A stretch of 64,000 bases of DNA. Origin: JADCRZ01 sp037718865. Its GTDB lineage: Bacteria; Bacteroidota; Bacteroidia; Chitinophagales; Chitinophagaceae. Every line of letters starts with the position of its first letter. Position 1 is the first letter of the stretch. Where the stretch lies: positions 186,001-250,000 of the forward strand of contig JBBJMP010000007.1 in NCBI GenBank assembly GCA_037718865.1, written 5' to 3'. The notes under the pieces are model-generated. The model ran no database searches, had not been told where the DNA came from, and saw only the letters and a program-made list of their open reading frames with translations. The position numbers were made by a program, and so were the translations under genes. Shown here in pieces: positions 26,955-35,802 of this stretch.

Positions 26955-28046
26955 ATGGATTCAATGAAAACTGTCTTCTTGATCGATGACGATATCGACG
27001 ACCAGGAAATATTCTGTGCTGCACTGCAAACCATTGACACATCCATCAACTGTGAGGTTGCAGATGACGGCATCCTTGCCCTTGAAAGATTAATGGATAA
27101 AAAAGATTTTCTTCCTGATTACATCTTCATCGATTTAAATATGCCTCGGATTAATGGAGTGGAATGCCTGGCCGAAACAAAAAAAATCGATCGTTTAAAA
27201 TCCGTTCCAGTGTTTATGTTCTCAACTTCTCCCGGCCCGGAAGCTGTTATGGCAAACAAAATGCTGGGAGCACAGCGTTTGATTGTAAAGCCGGCAAATT
27301 TTAACAATCTCGTAGCTGTATTGTCAGGCATAGTCAGGTCGCCCCTAACATTCTTTTTTCTTTTTTTTTTATTCCTGATCACCTGCACAATCAATCTGTA
27401 TGCTCAAACGGGGCTTTCTGTTGACCAGTTGAAAGCGCTGTCCGTGGAAGAGCTCATGAACATAGAAGTGACCTCTGTGTCAAAGGTCCCGCAGAAGCTA
27501 ACGGAGGTCCCCTCTGCAATACAGGTTATCACGAACGAGGATATGAAAAGATCGGGTGTCACCATGCTTCCTGAAATTATTCGACTGGCATCGAACCTCC
27601 AGGTTGCCCGGTCAGGTGCTCATGATTGGGGAATTTCGGCAAGAGGCTTTAACGGCGCTCCCATTGCAAGCAGTTCATTGGCCAACAAATTACTGGTAAT
27701 GATTGACGGCCGAACCGTTTACAATCCCCTCTTTGGTGGCGTTTACTGGGATGTGCAGACTGTTTTAAAAGAAGACCTGGAGCAGATAGAAGTGGTGAGC
27801 GGACCTGGCGGAACACTTTGGGGGGCCAATGCGGTAAACGGAGTTATAAATGTAGTAAGCAAAAAGGTTAGGGAAACCCAGGGGCTTTACGCCGCTTCGT
27901 CTTACGGAACTTTCCTGCGTGATTTCAGCACATTAAGGTTTGGATCTCACGTTGATTCAATTTTGTTTTTCAGAGTTTACGGGCAACGCTTTAATTTCAA
28001 CAGCTCCCAGCGCAAGGATGGTCTGCCGAAGATAACTGGCATCTGA
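26955..28046 (+). CDS. In-frame fusion of a response-regulator receiver domain to a truncated TonB receptor
   Basis: Residues 1 to about 128 are a stand-alone CheY-like receiver: acidic pocket IDDDIDD, phospho-acceptor Asp in YIFIDLNMPRING, Thr/Ser in MFSTS, Lys in VKPA. Such receivers are used in Bacteroidota sensory operons. The frame continues without a stop into a hydrophobic signal-like stretch (TFFFLFFLFLITC, about residues 132-150). The plug domain of a FecA-like TonB receptor follows (EEVTSVSK-type start, then VMIDGRTVYNP and GGTLWGANAVNGVINVVSK). It stops at 28046 because of a frameshift. An exported receptor cannot normally follow a cytoplasmic receiver, so the junction probably reflects loss of the stop, spacer and start by deletion. 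The receiver itself looks intact. Confidence 0.75.
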   Translation: MDSMKTVFLIDDDIDDQEIFCAALQTIDTSINCEVADDGILALERLMDKKDFLPDYIFIDLNMPRINGVECLAETKKIDRLKSVPVFMFSTSPGPEAVMANKMLGAQRLIVKPANFNNLVAVLSGIVRSPLTFFFLFFLFLITCTINLYAQTGLSVDQLKALSVEELMNIEVTSVSKVPQKLTEVPSAIQVITNEDMKRSGVTMLPEIIRLASNLQVARSGAHDWGISARGFNGAPIASSSLANKLLVMIDGRTVYNPLFGGVYWDVQTVLKEDLEQIEVVSGPGGTLWGANAVNGVINVVSKKVRETQGLYAASSYGTFLRDFSTLRFGSHVDSILFFRVYGQRFNFNSSQRKDGLPKITGI

Positions 28047-28486
28047 CCCAAGGCGGTTTTAGAATCGATTACAGTCCCTCACAAAAAAATGAACTTACCT
28101 TGCAGGGTGATCTATATAAAGGAAAAGAAGATTATAATGACAGTACAGGCACGAACGGGCAGAATATGATAGGACGATGGTCACACATTTTTTCGGATCG
28201 GTCAAACCTGCGGTTTCAGGTTTACTTCGACCGCACATGGAGAGAAACGAAGAAAACGTTTTTTTAAGGATATCATCAATACGTTGACGCGTTACCTGCA
28301 GAACCGCTGCTGACCAGAACACCCGCCATACGATCATACGTGAATTGTAACGCCAGGCTGGCACGGGAATTCAAATATGTAACCCTATGTGTGGAAGGCC
28401 AAAATCTGACTACTAAAACCCAGGCCGAATTTGGATCAAAAAAAATACCGAGGAACATACTGGCAAAAATAGAAATCCGCCTGTGA
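27340..28486 (+). pseudogene. Decayed FecA-like TonB-dependent receptor
   Basis: The plug domain reads to about 28020, where one base is missing after GAT-GG. The next base onwards, in the +2 frame, reads SAEDNWHLTQGGFRIDYSP as expected for the barrel start. That frame runs to TAA at 28265-28267, next to a run of seven T. Shortly after, the sequence jumps to the C-terminal barrel (EFKYVTLCVEGQNL ... IPRNILAKIEIRL, TGA at 28484-28486). About 300-400 residues of the middle barrel are missing compared with a normal receptor. At least two frame lesions plus a large deletion make this a pseudogene. The GTG start of the next gene overlaps the stop codon, showing that the original operon was tightly packed. 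Confidence 0.8.
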
Positions 28487-29070
28487 AACATTACCGGGCG
28501 TATATTAAACTTTCACACTGGCTGTTTCAAAAGAAGGCCTGCATCCTTATGACATTTATAGTAATTGTCGGCCAACACGTATTTGCCCAAACAAAACCTT
28601 CACCGGAATATCAGTTGAAGGCAGTGTTCCTGTACACTTTACCCGTTTCGTAAATTGGCCTCCTGCTGTCGCAGACAAAACAGTGACGGCTTTTGTAATA
28701 GGCATCCTTGGGAGAAGATCCTTTCGGTCCTTATCTGGATGAAATTGTAAGGGGGGAGAAAATCGGTGAATTACCCATCATAGTCAGGCGTTACCAGGAC
28801 GTTAAAGACATTGAATACTGCCACGTCATTTTTATAAACAAAAAAGAAGGAGATAAAATAAAAGAAATACTCGTCTCCGTAAGTAACAGGAGAATGTTGA
28901 CCGTGAGCGATGATCCTGCATTTTTGCAGCAAGGAGGGATCATTCGTTTTTTTACCGAAAAAAATAAGATCAGGATGCAGATAAACAAGGCCGCTGCAGA
29001 ACGCGAACAGGTAACCATCAGTTCAAAATTGTTGAACGTTTCCCAGGTAGTTCATTTAAAAAGCAAATAA
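28483..29070 (+). pseudogene. YfiR-like (DUF4154) periplasmic protein with two compensating frameshifts
   Basis: DUF4154/YfiR proteins are small periplasmic regulators, often found with receptors and kinases. Starting at GTG 28483 the frame gives a signal peptide (ILMTFIVIVGQHVFAQ) and EYQLKAVFLY. One base is then missing at about 28636. The expected FTRFVNWPP continues in another frame until about 28713, where one extra base restores the first frame (EDPFGPYLDEIVRGEK to the end). So a 1-base deletion and a 1-base insertion lie about 77 bases apart. The remaining 120 residues up to the stop match the rest of the domain. The frame just before the first lesion hits TAA, so no full protein is made. 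The stop is 5 bases before the kinase start. Confidence 0.78.
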
Positions 29071-29075
29071 GGCCT

Positions 29076-30958
29076 ATGAAACTTAAAGATGCCCCTATTC
29101 AACGCAAACTGATAAATGTCATCTTACTGACCTGTGCCGTAGTGTTACTGATTATGTGTTCCTTTTACATGGTATTTGAGTTCTTCACTTTCCGGAATAT
29201 AGTAAAAACGAATGTCATGTCTCTTGCAGCCGTCGTCGCTTCCAACTCAACCGCCGCCCTTGCATTTGACAGCCAGAAAGATGCTGAAGAAATGTTGAAT
29301 GCACTTAAAGCTGAAAAACATATAGTAGCTGCCAGCCTGTATGACCTACAGGGAAATCTTTTTGCACAATATCCCAGAAACCTTGACAAACACCACTTCC
29401 CGGCAAGGCCGGCCAAAGAAGGTTACTGGTTTGAAGGCGCATATCTTGTCGGATTCGAGCCCATAGTCCAGGAAAAAAACAAGCTTGGCATTTTATATAT
29501 CAGGTCAGACCTCAAAACCATGTATGAGCAACTGCGCCGTTATGGAGTGGTAGCCTTATCGCTCATATGCGCTTCGCTCGTTATAGCATATTTTCTTTCA
29601 AGGCTTTTGCAGAAAACTATTTCCAGTCCAATTCTTGCCTTACAGAAAACGGCAAAGATCGTTTCTGAAAACGGTGATTATTCTTTGCGGGCCGTCAAAT
29701 CAGGTGAGGATGAGATTGGTGCGCTGACGGATGCATTCAACAATATGCTTGCACGGATCGAATCACAAAATCTTCAAATCACCTCGTTTAACCAGCACCT
29801 CGAACAAAAAATCAAGAAACGTACCATTGAACTGGAAGATGCTAATACAACACTCAAACAACAAAAGGAATTCGTCGAGACTATTATAAATTCATCGGTA
29901 GACCTGGTGGCTGTTTTCGATAAAGACCTGAATTATGTCATGTTAAACAAGCGTGCAGGCGAATACTACCATGCGAATAAAGACGATATAATCGGTAAAA
30001 ATATCCTGGAGGTATTTCCTCAGGTGTCCGACTCAGGAATGTTGGCTGACCTCAGGAAAGCATTAAGCGGTGAAATAGTACACGTTTCGACATATAAATC
30101 GCCGATCCTGGACCGTTACTTCGAAAACTTTTATATTCCCTTAACGGATGACGATAATAACGTTTATGGAGCATTGAACATCGGGCACGATATAACCAAG
30201 ATGATCGAATCAAATGAAAAGCTGCAATTGGTGAATGCGGAACTAAAAAAATCAAACCGTGATCTTGAACAGTTTGCCTATGTAGCCAGTCATGATTTGC
30301 AGGAACCTCTTCGAAAGATTCAAACTTTCACACAACTAATGGGAGAAAACCTTAACAATGAGCCGCAGCTGAAAATTTACCATCAGAAAATTAATCAATC
30401 AGCTTCGCGGATGCAGCAACTCATTCAGGATGTATTGAACTTCTCACGCATTTCAAATAGCGGGGATGCATTCGTTCCTGTAGATCTTAACCAGGTGATA
30501 GAGCACCTTAAAGCGGATTATGAACTATTACTGCAGGAGAAAAACGCCATCATTATTCATTCCTATTTGCCCGTTATTCAAGGAATACCTTTGCAATTAT
30601 CCCAATTATTCTCCAACCTGATCAGTAACTCTCTTAAGTACTCAGCTAAAAACCCTGTTATCACCATTTCCGTATTATCTCTTTCCAAAGAAAAAATGAA
30701 CGAATACGCCCGCCCTAATGACTCTTTGTCCTATCTCCTCATTAAATTCAATGACAACTGTATTGGCTTCGATGCGCAATACAGCGAAAAAATTTTTACA
30801 ATTTTCCAACGGCTTCATAATAAACAGACTTACAGCGGTACAGGGATAGCCTTGCTCTTTGTAGGAAAATTGTAGAAAATCACAGCGGCTATATTTATGC
30901 AGAAGGTGTACCAGACAAAGGAGCAACCTTCAATATTATACTGCCCAAAAGCAGGTGA
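29076..30958 (+). pseudogene. Sensor histidine kinase (CHASE8-HAMP-PAS-HisKA-HATPase), frameshifted near its C-terminus
   Basis: Membrane sensor kinase. TM1 (about 15-37), a CHASE8-like periplasmic sensor (38-145), TM2 (about 150-170), HAMP (172-228), a coiled coil, a PAS domain (about 265-380), then HisKA with H406 in YVASHDLQEPLRKI. The N-box (FSNLISNSLKYS) is present. The G1 box reads FNDNCIGFD, with C562 in place of the glycine of DNGIG. The open frame ends at 30875 (GTGIALLFVGKL), but a missing base near 30849 explains this. In the next frame the G2/C-terminal region continues as LALCRKIVENHSGYIYAEG and ends at TGA 30956-30958. The ORF is thus only slightly short, but the loss of the conserved helix and the altered ATP lid make activity doubtful. 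Confidence 0.82.
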
Positions 30959-31043
30959 AATTTTATATTTGAATCTGCGAAAACCGGGTACCCATTTTAA
31001 ATTTATTACTTATATTTATAACTTTAACCAAATAAACTGACAC

Positions 31044-31436
31044 ATGGCCATTAACCCCCAAACACCGGGCATTCATCATATTGCGTTGCGTTGCACCAAT
31101 ATGGAAACCACCAAACGATTTTATCAAAATACGCTTGGATTTACACTTGCACTCGACACACCTGACATAATTGGATTTATGGCTGGCTCTTTTATTTTAG
31201 CGTTCAAACAAGCAAATCCCGGCGTATTAAGCGACTCAGTATTTAACCCGTTCAACATTGGTCTTGATCATATTGCCCTGGCTTGTGAAAATGAAGAAGA
31301 ACTTCAACGGGTAGCCGCGGCGCTTTCTGATGCGGGGGTGGACAATACCGGCGTGAAGCTTGATGAAACCTTAAAAAAACAATATGTAGCCTTCAAGGAT
31401 CCCGACCGCATTCAATGGGAATTTTACATGGCGTAA
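31044..31436 (+). CDS. VOC (glyoxalase/bleomycin-resistance) superfamily protein
   Basis: Small metalloprotein of the vicinal-oxygen-chelate fold with two beta-alpha-beta-beta-beta halves. Metal ligands can be placed at HHIALRC (His about 12), LDHIALACE (His about 77) and the final WEFYM (Glu about 127), so the metal site appears complete. At 130 residues it is a single-chain glyoxalase-like protein; the substrate is unknown (methylglyoxal adduct, thiol or aromatic compound). The start is the ATG at 31044 after a 73-base spacer from the end of the last kinase codon. It is not part of the damaged operon by sequence condition: it is intact. Confidence 0.85.
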   Translation: MAINPQTPGIHHIALRCTNMETTKRFYQNTLGFTLALDTPDIIGFMAGSFILAFKQANPGVLSDSVFNPFNIGLDHIALACENEEELQRVAAALSDAGVDNTGVKLDETLKKQYVAFKDPDRIQWEFYMA

Positions 31437-31554
31437 GTGTCCACCAGGAATTAAGGATGTGCAGTACATTATTTCGCTTTTGACGGCAAAATTTTTATGG
31501 TTAATTTTAACCATTTATGCCCTGTCACGGCTTATGCAGGTTCGATAGGAAAAA

Positions 31555-32823
31555 ATGCACGATCATATGTATGTTGCAAAGAAACAGGCGGACCTGAGCG
31601 AGGATAGGACATCAAAACCACTTTTACTGGTTTTTCCTTTCGGACACTTATCTCACTACCTGAGGTGCCTGACGCTGGCAAAACATTTCAGTTCGGCTTT
31701 TGATATTCAATTTGCCTATCACAACAAATATGCGGGTTTTTTGGAAGAGGAAAATTTTGCTACATTCCACTGCCCGTCACTTGATGAAGGACATGTGCTT
31801 GATTGCGTAAAAAAATTCGACTTTTCCTGGATCAATGAAAAAACGCTGGAACCTGTTTATCATGAGCAGGTTAAGGTTATAGAGCGCCTTAAACCCCTGG
31901 CTGTACTCGGAGACACTTCACCAACACTCAAAATGGCTGCCGAAAAAGCAGGGGTATTATATATTTCCTTGATGAATGGTTATATGAGTAGGCATTTTTC
32001 CCATGTCAGGAAACTTTCCCGGACCCATCCAAGCTACCGACTTCTTAAAAAACTTCCACGTGGAGTAATGGACCTGTTTACGCAGGCTGGTGAATACCTG
32101 TCTTTTTATCAGGTTCATAAGCCGTTCAAAAAGATACGGGAAAGGCAGGGGCTTTCTTCAGCAAGAAACTACCTCGACGAAATGGAGGGAAATATAAACC
32201 TGGTTTGCGATCTTGCTGAGCTGTTTCCGCAGACACTGCTGCCACCAAGTTATACATTGATCTCTCCTTTATTTTACGAGGCATCCAGTTCGTCAACCCG
32301 CCTGGTAGAAAAGTTAGACAAAACGAAAAAAACCATATTTATCAGCATGGGCAGTACCGGAGACTGGAATAAAGTCAGTTTTTTAAATGAGCCTTCCTTT
32401 CAACAATACAACCTGATCGCTGCAGGGGATGCGGAAAATATTTTAGTTGCTCCTCATATTATTAAGATTGACTTCGCCCATGTACAGGAACTATTTCCTT
32501 TTACCGATCTTGTCATTTGCCATGGTGGAAATGGAACCATTTACCAGTCACTTGCTTACGGGATTCCCGTACTTTGCAAAACCAACCATTTTGAACAGGA
32601 GTGGAATGTGGATGCGCTTGAAAGGTGTAAGCTGGGCAAATCATTAGATAAGGTAACCGGCATGCAGAATCATATAACCGTTGTAGCCGAATGGATTGAC
32701 AAAAAAGCAAAGGGCTTGGGTGAATATCCTAATAAAATAAGAGTGCAACGGGAAAGGCTACCTGAAATTATTAATAAAATTACTTTAAAAGTGATAGGAT
32801 ACTCAAATACTGTGTGCAATTGA
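31555..32823 (+). CDS. GT-B fold glycosyltransferase of the UGT/MGT (GT1) type
   Basis: Transfers a sugar from a nucleotide donor to a small lipophilic or phenolic acceptor. The N-terminal Rossmann-like half starts FPFGHLSHYLRCLTLAKHF, matching the G-H-x-x-P/x acceptor-side region. The C-terminal donor half has TKKTIFISMGSTGDW and the diagnostic loop LVICHGGNGTIYQSLAYGIPVL (HGG-x-GT). At 422 residues it is full length, with no signal peptide or membrane segment. It is followed by a small convergent gene and a soluble acyl-ACP desaturase, so glycosylation of a lipid or carotenoid-like product is a reasonable but unproven guess. Confidence 0.85.
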   Translation: MHDHMYVAKKQADLSEDRTSKPLLLVFPFGHLSHYLRCLTLAKHFSSAFDIQFAYHNKYAGFLEEENFATFHCPSLDEGHVLDCVKKFDFSWINEKTLEPVYHEQVKVIERLKPLAVLGDTSPTLKMAAEKAGVLYISLMNGYMSRHFSHVRKLSRTHPSYRLLKKLPRGVMDLFTQAGEYLSFYQVHKPFKKIRERQGLSSARNYLDEMEGNINLVCDLAELFPQTLLPPSYTLISPLFYEASSSSTRLVEKLDKTKKTIFISMGSTGDWNKVSFLNEPSFQQYNLIAAGDAENILVAPHIIKIDFAHVQELFPFTDLVICHGGNGTIYQSLAYGIPVLCKTNHFEQEWNVDALERCKLGKSLDKVTGMQNHITVVAEWIDKKAKGLGEYPNKIRVQRERLPEIINKITLKVIGYSNTVCN

Positions 32824-32845
32824 ATTGAAAAGAACACTTTATTGC

Positions 32846-33061
32846 CTAAACAATACCCGCTGTTTCAATTTTTAATATATACTTTATTGCTTCAATCTCT
32901 TTGTCATACCAATGTGAAGAGTACTCGCCGCAGGTCTTTAATTCTTTCAGCCTGTTTATAAAATCAAGGAAACAATCTATCGACGGGGGTATTTTGCCAT
33001 CAGCCTTGTATTGAATATAGTCGGCTCCAACAACGGTTCTGTTAAACTCATTAGTTTGCAT
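32846..33061 (-). CDS. Small protein of unknown function
   Basis: A 71-residue acidic/amphipathic frame opening at ATG 33061 (MQTNEFNRTVVGADY). It has no signal peptide, no Cys-rich site (one Cys pair, C30 and C44) and no membrane segment. I do not recognise a family. It lies between the glycosyltransferase (convergent) and the desaturase on the same strand, about 150 bases downstream of the latter. Codon use looks like the neighbours, and the balanced composition with helix-like spacing suggests a real small gene. Confidence 0.5.
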   Translation of the reverse strand: MQTNEFNRTVVGADYIQYKADGKIPPSIDCFLDFINRLKELKTCGEYSSHWYDKEIEAIKYILKIETAGIV

Positions 33062-33152
33062 AGGTCAGGATTTATATTACCAAAGACTATTAACGCGGCA
33101 TCCACAAAAAAATTTTGTGCCTATGCTATTTTACATGTCAGATCAAAATGAG

Positions 33153-33200
33153 TAGCCGCAAATTTGCAGAATTTCTTTCAAATCTGCGAATCTGCGGCTA
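33153..33200. repeat. Inverted repeat of the TGCGGAT type
   Basis: Left arm TAGCCGCAAATTTGCAGA and right arm TCTGCGAATCTGCGGCTA pair with two mismatches over about 18 bases around a short spacer. It sits just downstream of the desaturase stop (minus strand) and may act as its transcription end. It is also the best formed copy of a short sequence family scattered through this window. Confidence 0.55.
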
Positions 33201-33216
33201 TTTAGACAGGGTATCA

Positions 33217-34197
33217 TCAGGTATAAATCCAGCTAAACTTGTAAGGGATCACGGGGGGCTTCATTCTTTCGGCAACCCTTAATAATCTGTCAGGTAATGC
33301 CATGATATAATCCCTGGCCCTCTCCCCGGCTTCATTCAGATATCTTAATTCATCAATTTTCCACTCAACGATTAAAGACTTAAAAATATTTGTATAATCC
33401 ATGGCAGTATAAACCCCCAATCGCTGTGCTGCATCTGAAAAATGGCGGTAAGTTTGCCCTTTTTCTAAGCCAAGTTCCCGTAAAAAGTGAGCTGGCATTA
33501 CAATTTTTTTTCGCATCATATCTTCAAAAGCAACCATCATCTCATTGGTGTCAACCTCGAAAACTTTCGAAACGAACGACTTATATGCATTAGCATGCCT
33601 TGCTTCGTCCGAGGCCACATTTCCGCAAAGTTTGGCTAATAAGCTATCTCCTGCCTGTTTGGCATATTGGGCCACTCTTCGATGAGATAAATTAGTAGCT
33701 AGCTCCTGAAAACTGGTATAAATAAAATTACGGTAAGGATCTTTGGAAGTTTCTATATCAAAGCCATCTGCAAGTAAATGTTGGGTTGAAATTTCCATTT
33801 CTTTCATATTAACACGGCCACAGAGGTACAAATACTTGTTTAACACATCGCCGTGCCGGTTCTCTTCGGCAGTCCAGGCCCTTACCCATTGATTCCAGCC
33901 ACTTTCCCTATCCTTGGAAATATGATTTAAAGAAGACAACCAGGATTCATACGTAGGTAACACTTCTTCTGTAATAGTATCTCCAATCAGCACAGCCATT
34001 AAATCATAGGATAACCCCTTGGCTCTTTCCTGTAATTCCTTTATCTCCTCAAAAAATTGTTCGCTACTTGATTCAGGCAGCAAATCAGCCGGCTGCCAAA
34101 TGTCATCAATGGACTTTAAATAGACCGGTATAGCATTTTGAATATCCTTGTCTAAATGCATCAATACTTCACCCCTTGCTATTTCTTTGAACGTCAT
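33217..34197 (-). CDS. Soluble acyl-ACP desaturase (diiron, FA_desaturase_2 family)
   Basis: Introduces a double bond into an acyl chain carried on acyl carrier protein, using a diiron centre. Both iron-binding motifs are seen: EENRHGD (about residues 105-111) and DEARHANAY (about 191-199), each providing Glu/Asp and His ligands, with helix-rich sequence between them. The sequence closely follows the plant-type stearoyl-ACP desaturase layout, which is also present in several Bacteroidota. At 326 residues it is normal length, and no signal peptide is present. The expected job is making unsaturated fatty acids for membrane lipids. Start chosen at the first ATG (MTFKEIARGEVLM). Confidence 0.9.
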   Translation of the reverse strand: MTFKEIARGEVLMHLDKDIQNAIPVYLKSIDDIWQPADLLPESSSEQFFEEIKELQERAKGLSYDLMAVLIGDTITEEVLPTYESWLSSLNHISKDRESGWNQWVRAWTAEENRHGDVLNKYLYLCGRVNMKEMEISTQHLLADGFDIETSKDPYRNFIYTSFQELATNLSHRRVAQYAKQAGDSLLAKLCGNVASDEARHANAYKSFVSKVFEVDTNEMMVAFEDMMRKKIVMPAHFLRELGLEKGQTYRHFSDAAQRLGVYTAMDYTNIFKSLIVEWKIDELRYLNEAGERARDYIMALPDRLLRVAERMKPPVIPYKFSWIYT

Positions 34198-34587
34198 ACG
34201 TCTTAATTGAATTTATTCTTTCTTGGTCGTTGAGAACAATAATTACTCCACAAATATTTTGACTTTTTCAGCTATATTGAGGCAAAACAGCTACATCATT
34301 GAGAATTTGGGAACATTTTGTGAAATTAATGCACCATTCGACAACTATACAACTGCTGCTTACCTGCCTGTAAAATAAAGTTAGGAAAATTGAATTGATA
34401 TCTTTATTTCAATGGTAAGATTTACCTTAGATTAATCAGATTATAATATGCCCAGAAACTTTTCCGGTAGACCCTTAAGTAGCTATATTAGAAAACATGT
34501 AAGGTTTTGTAAAGAGAAACTGATGCCTGCTTCGGGATATCAGATATCCTTTCCTTTCTCTATCTTCACGGCGCAATTCTATACGTT
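34198..34587. other. Intergenic region between divergent desaturase and purK
   Basis: This 390-base AT-rich gap must carry both promoters. I see one small palindrome, GGATATCAGATATCC, at 34535-34549, about 40 bases before the purK start. It could be an operator or part of the purine leader, but no known consensus is matched. A 92-codon frame covering 34448-34726 overlaps purK in another frame and looks spurious. Confidence 0.4.
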
Positions 34588-35709
34588 ATGCTCAAAGCGG
34601 GTATCTTGGGAGGGGGGCAGTTGGGAAGGATGTTATTACAGGAGGCGGCAAATTATCCGGTGGAAACCTATGTCCTCGAAAATGAGGAAGATTGCCCTGC
34701 AGCACATTTATGCCATCACTTCGTAAAGGGAGACATCAACAAATATAACGATGTCTATGATTTTGGGAAAGAACTGGACGTTCTTACGATAGAAATAGAA
34801 TCCGTCAACCTCGAGGCACTGGAGAAGCTGGAAACTGAAGGAGTAAAGGTTTATCCCAGGCCCTCTGCATTAAAAATCATTAAAAATAAGATACTCCAGA
34901 AACACTTCTATACAGAACATCAGATCAATACTCCCCCATTTATTATCGTTCAGAACAGAACGGAACTAATTCGTGAAACTTCAAAGCTGCCGGCTATTCT
35001 GAAGCTGTCGGAAGGTGGTTACGATGGCCGGGGCGTACAGCTGCTTAAAACGGCGAATGATCTTCAGATGGGCTTTGATGCCCCTGCTGTAGTAGAAGAA
35101 TGGATAGACATAGATAAGGAAATTGCTGTCATAATTGGTGTGAATGAAGAGAAACAAAGTGCCGTGTTCCCCCCTGTTGAGATGATCTTTGATCCTGTTC
35201 TAAACCTGCTTGACTACCAGGTTTGTCCGGCCGGTATATCAGAAGAATTAATGAATCAGGTTAAAGCCATTGCATTAAAATCAGTAAGCTTTTTTCATTC
35301 TCCGGGCATCTTCGCGGTAGAAATGTTTATCAGTAAAGAAGGCAGGCTTTATGTTAACGAAACGGCACCCCGGGTACACAACAGTGGCCATCATACCATT
35401 GAAGGCAATTATAGCTCCCAGTATGACATGTTATGGCGGATATTGCTTGGATATCCTTTCGGTAACACAGCCATTATTGAGTATTCCGCCCTGGTAAACC
35501 TGATAGGCGAAAAAAACGCTTATGGTCAGGCCCGATATTGCGGATTACACGAGGTTTTGGCTATGAACAACACATTTGTGCACCTGTATGGTAAGAAACT
35601 TACAAGACCGGGCAGAAAGATGGGGCATGTAACATTGATCGGAAACGACAAGCAAGCGTTAATGGAAAAGGCCCGTTCAGTAAAGCGCGTGTTGAAGGTA
35701 ATTGCCTGA
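34588..35709 (+). CDS. purK: N5-carboxyaminoimidazole ribonucleotide synthase
   Basis: ATP-grasp enzyme of purine synthesis: AIR plus bicarbonate plus ATP gives N5-CAIR. The N-terminal biotin-carboxylase-like fold begins AGILGGGQLGRMLLQEA; the ATP-grasp core has LPAILKLSEGGYDGRGVQLL and EEWIDIDKEIAVI; the Mg/ATP site is RLYVNETAPRVHNSGHHTIEG. At 373 residues it is complete. The partner mutase PurE lies at 41599, separated by a whole efflux operon, which is unusual because the two are often adjacent. Confidence 0.96.
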   Translation: MLKAGILGGGQLGRMLLQEAANYPVETYVLENEEDCPAAHLCHHFVKGDINKYNDVYDFGKELDVLTIEIESVNLEALEKLETEGVKVYPRPSALKIIKNKILQKHFYTEHQINTPPFIIVQNRTELIRETSKLPAILKLSEGGYDGRGVQLLKTANDLQMGFDAPAVVEEWIDIDKEIAVIIGVNEEKQSAVFPPVEMIFDPVLNLLDYQVCPAGISEELMNQVKAIALKSVSFFHSPGIFAVEMFISKEGRLYVNETAPRVHNSGHHTIEGNYSSQYDMLWRILLGYPFGNTAIIEYSALVNLIGEKNAYGQARYCGLHEVLAMNNTFVHLYGKKLTRPGRKMGHVTLIGNDKQALMEKARSVKRVLKVIA

Positions 35710-35802
35710 AGGTTTAATATTTTTTGAGAAATATTTTTAATGGCGGGATTATCTGCTCTGGAAAGCGTCAAACTGTAACCATATTAACAGGTCGTATACA
35801 AC

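Noticed and set aside
30964..30971. TATATTTG, a match to the Bacteroidota -7 box TAnnTTTG, upstream of the VOC gene
   Set aside because: Only a CTG at 30941-30943 stands in for the -33 TTG, and such 8-base matches are common in AT-rich DNA; too weak to list.
34448..34726. 92-codon plus-strand frame upstream of purK
   Set aside because: Overlaps purK by 139 bases in another frame; no family resemblance.
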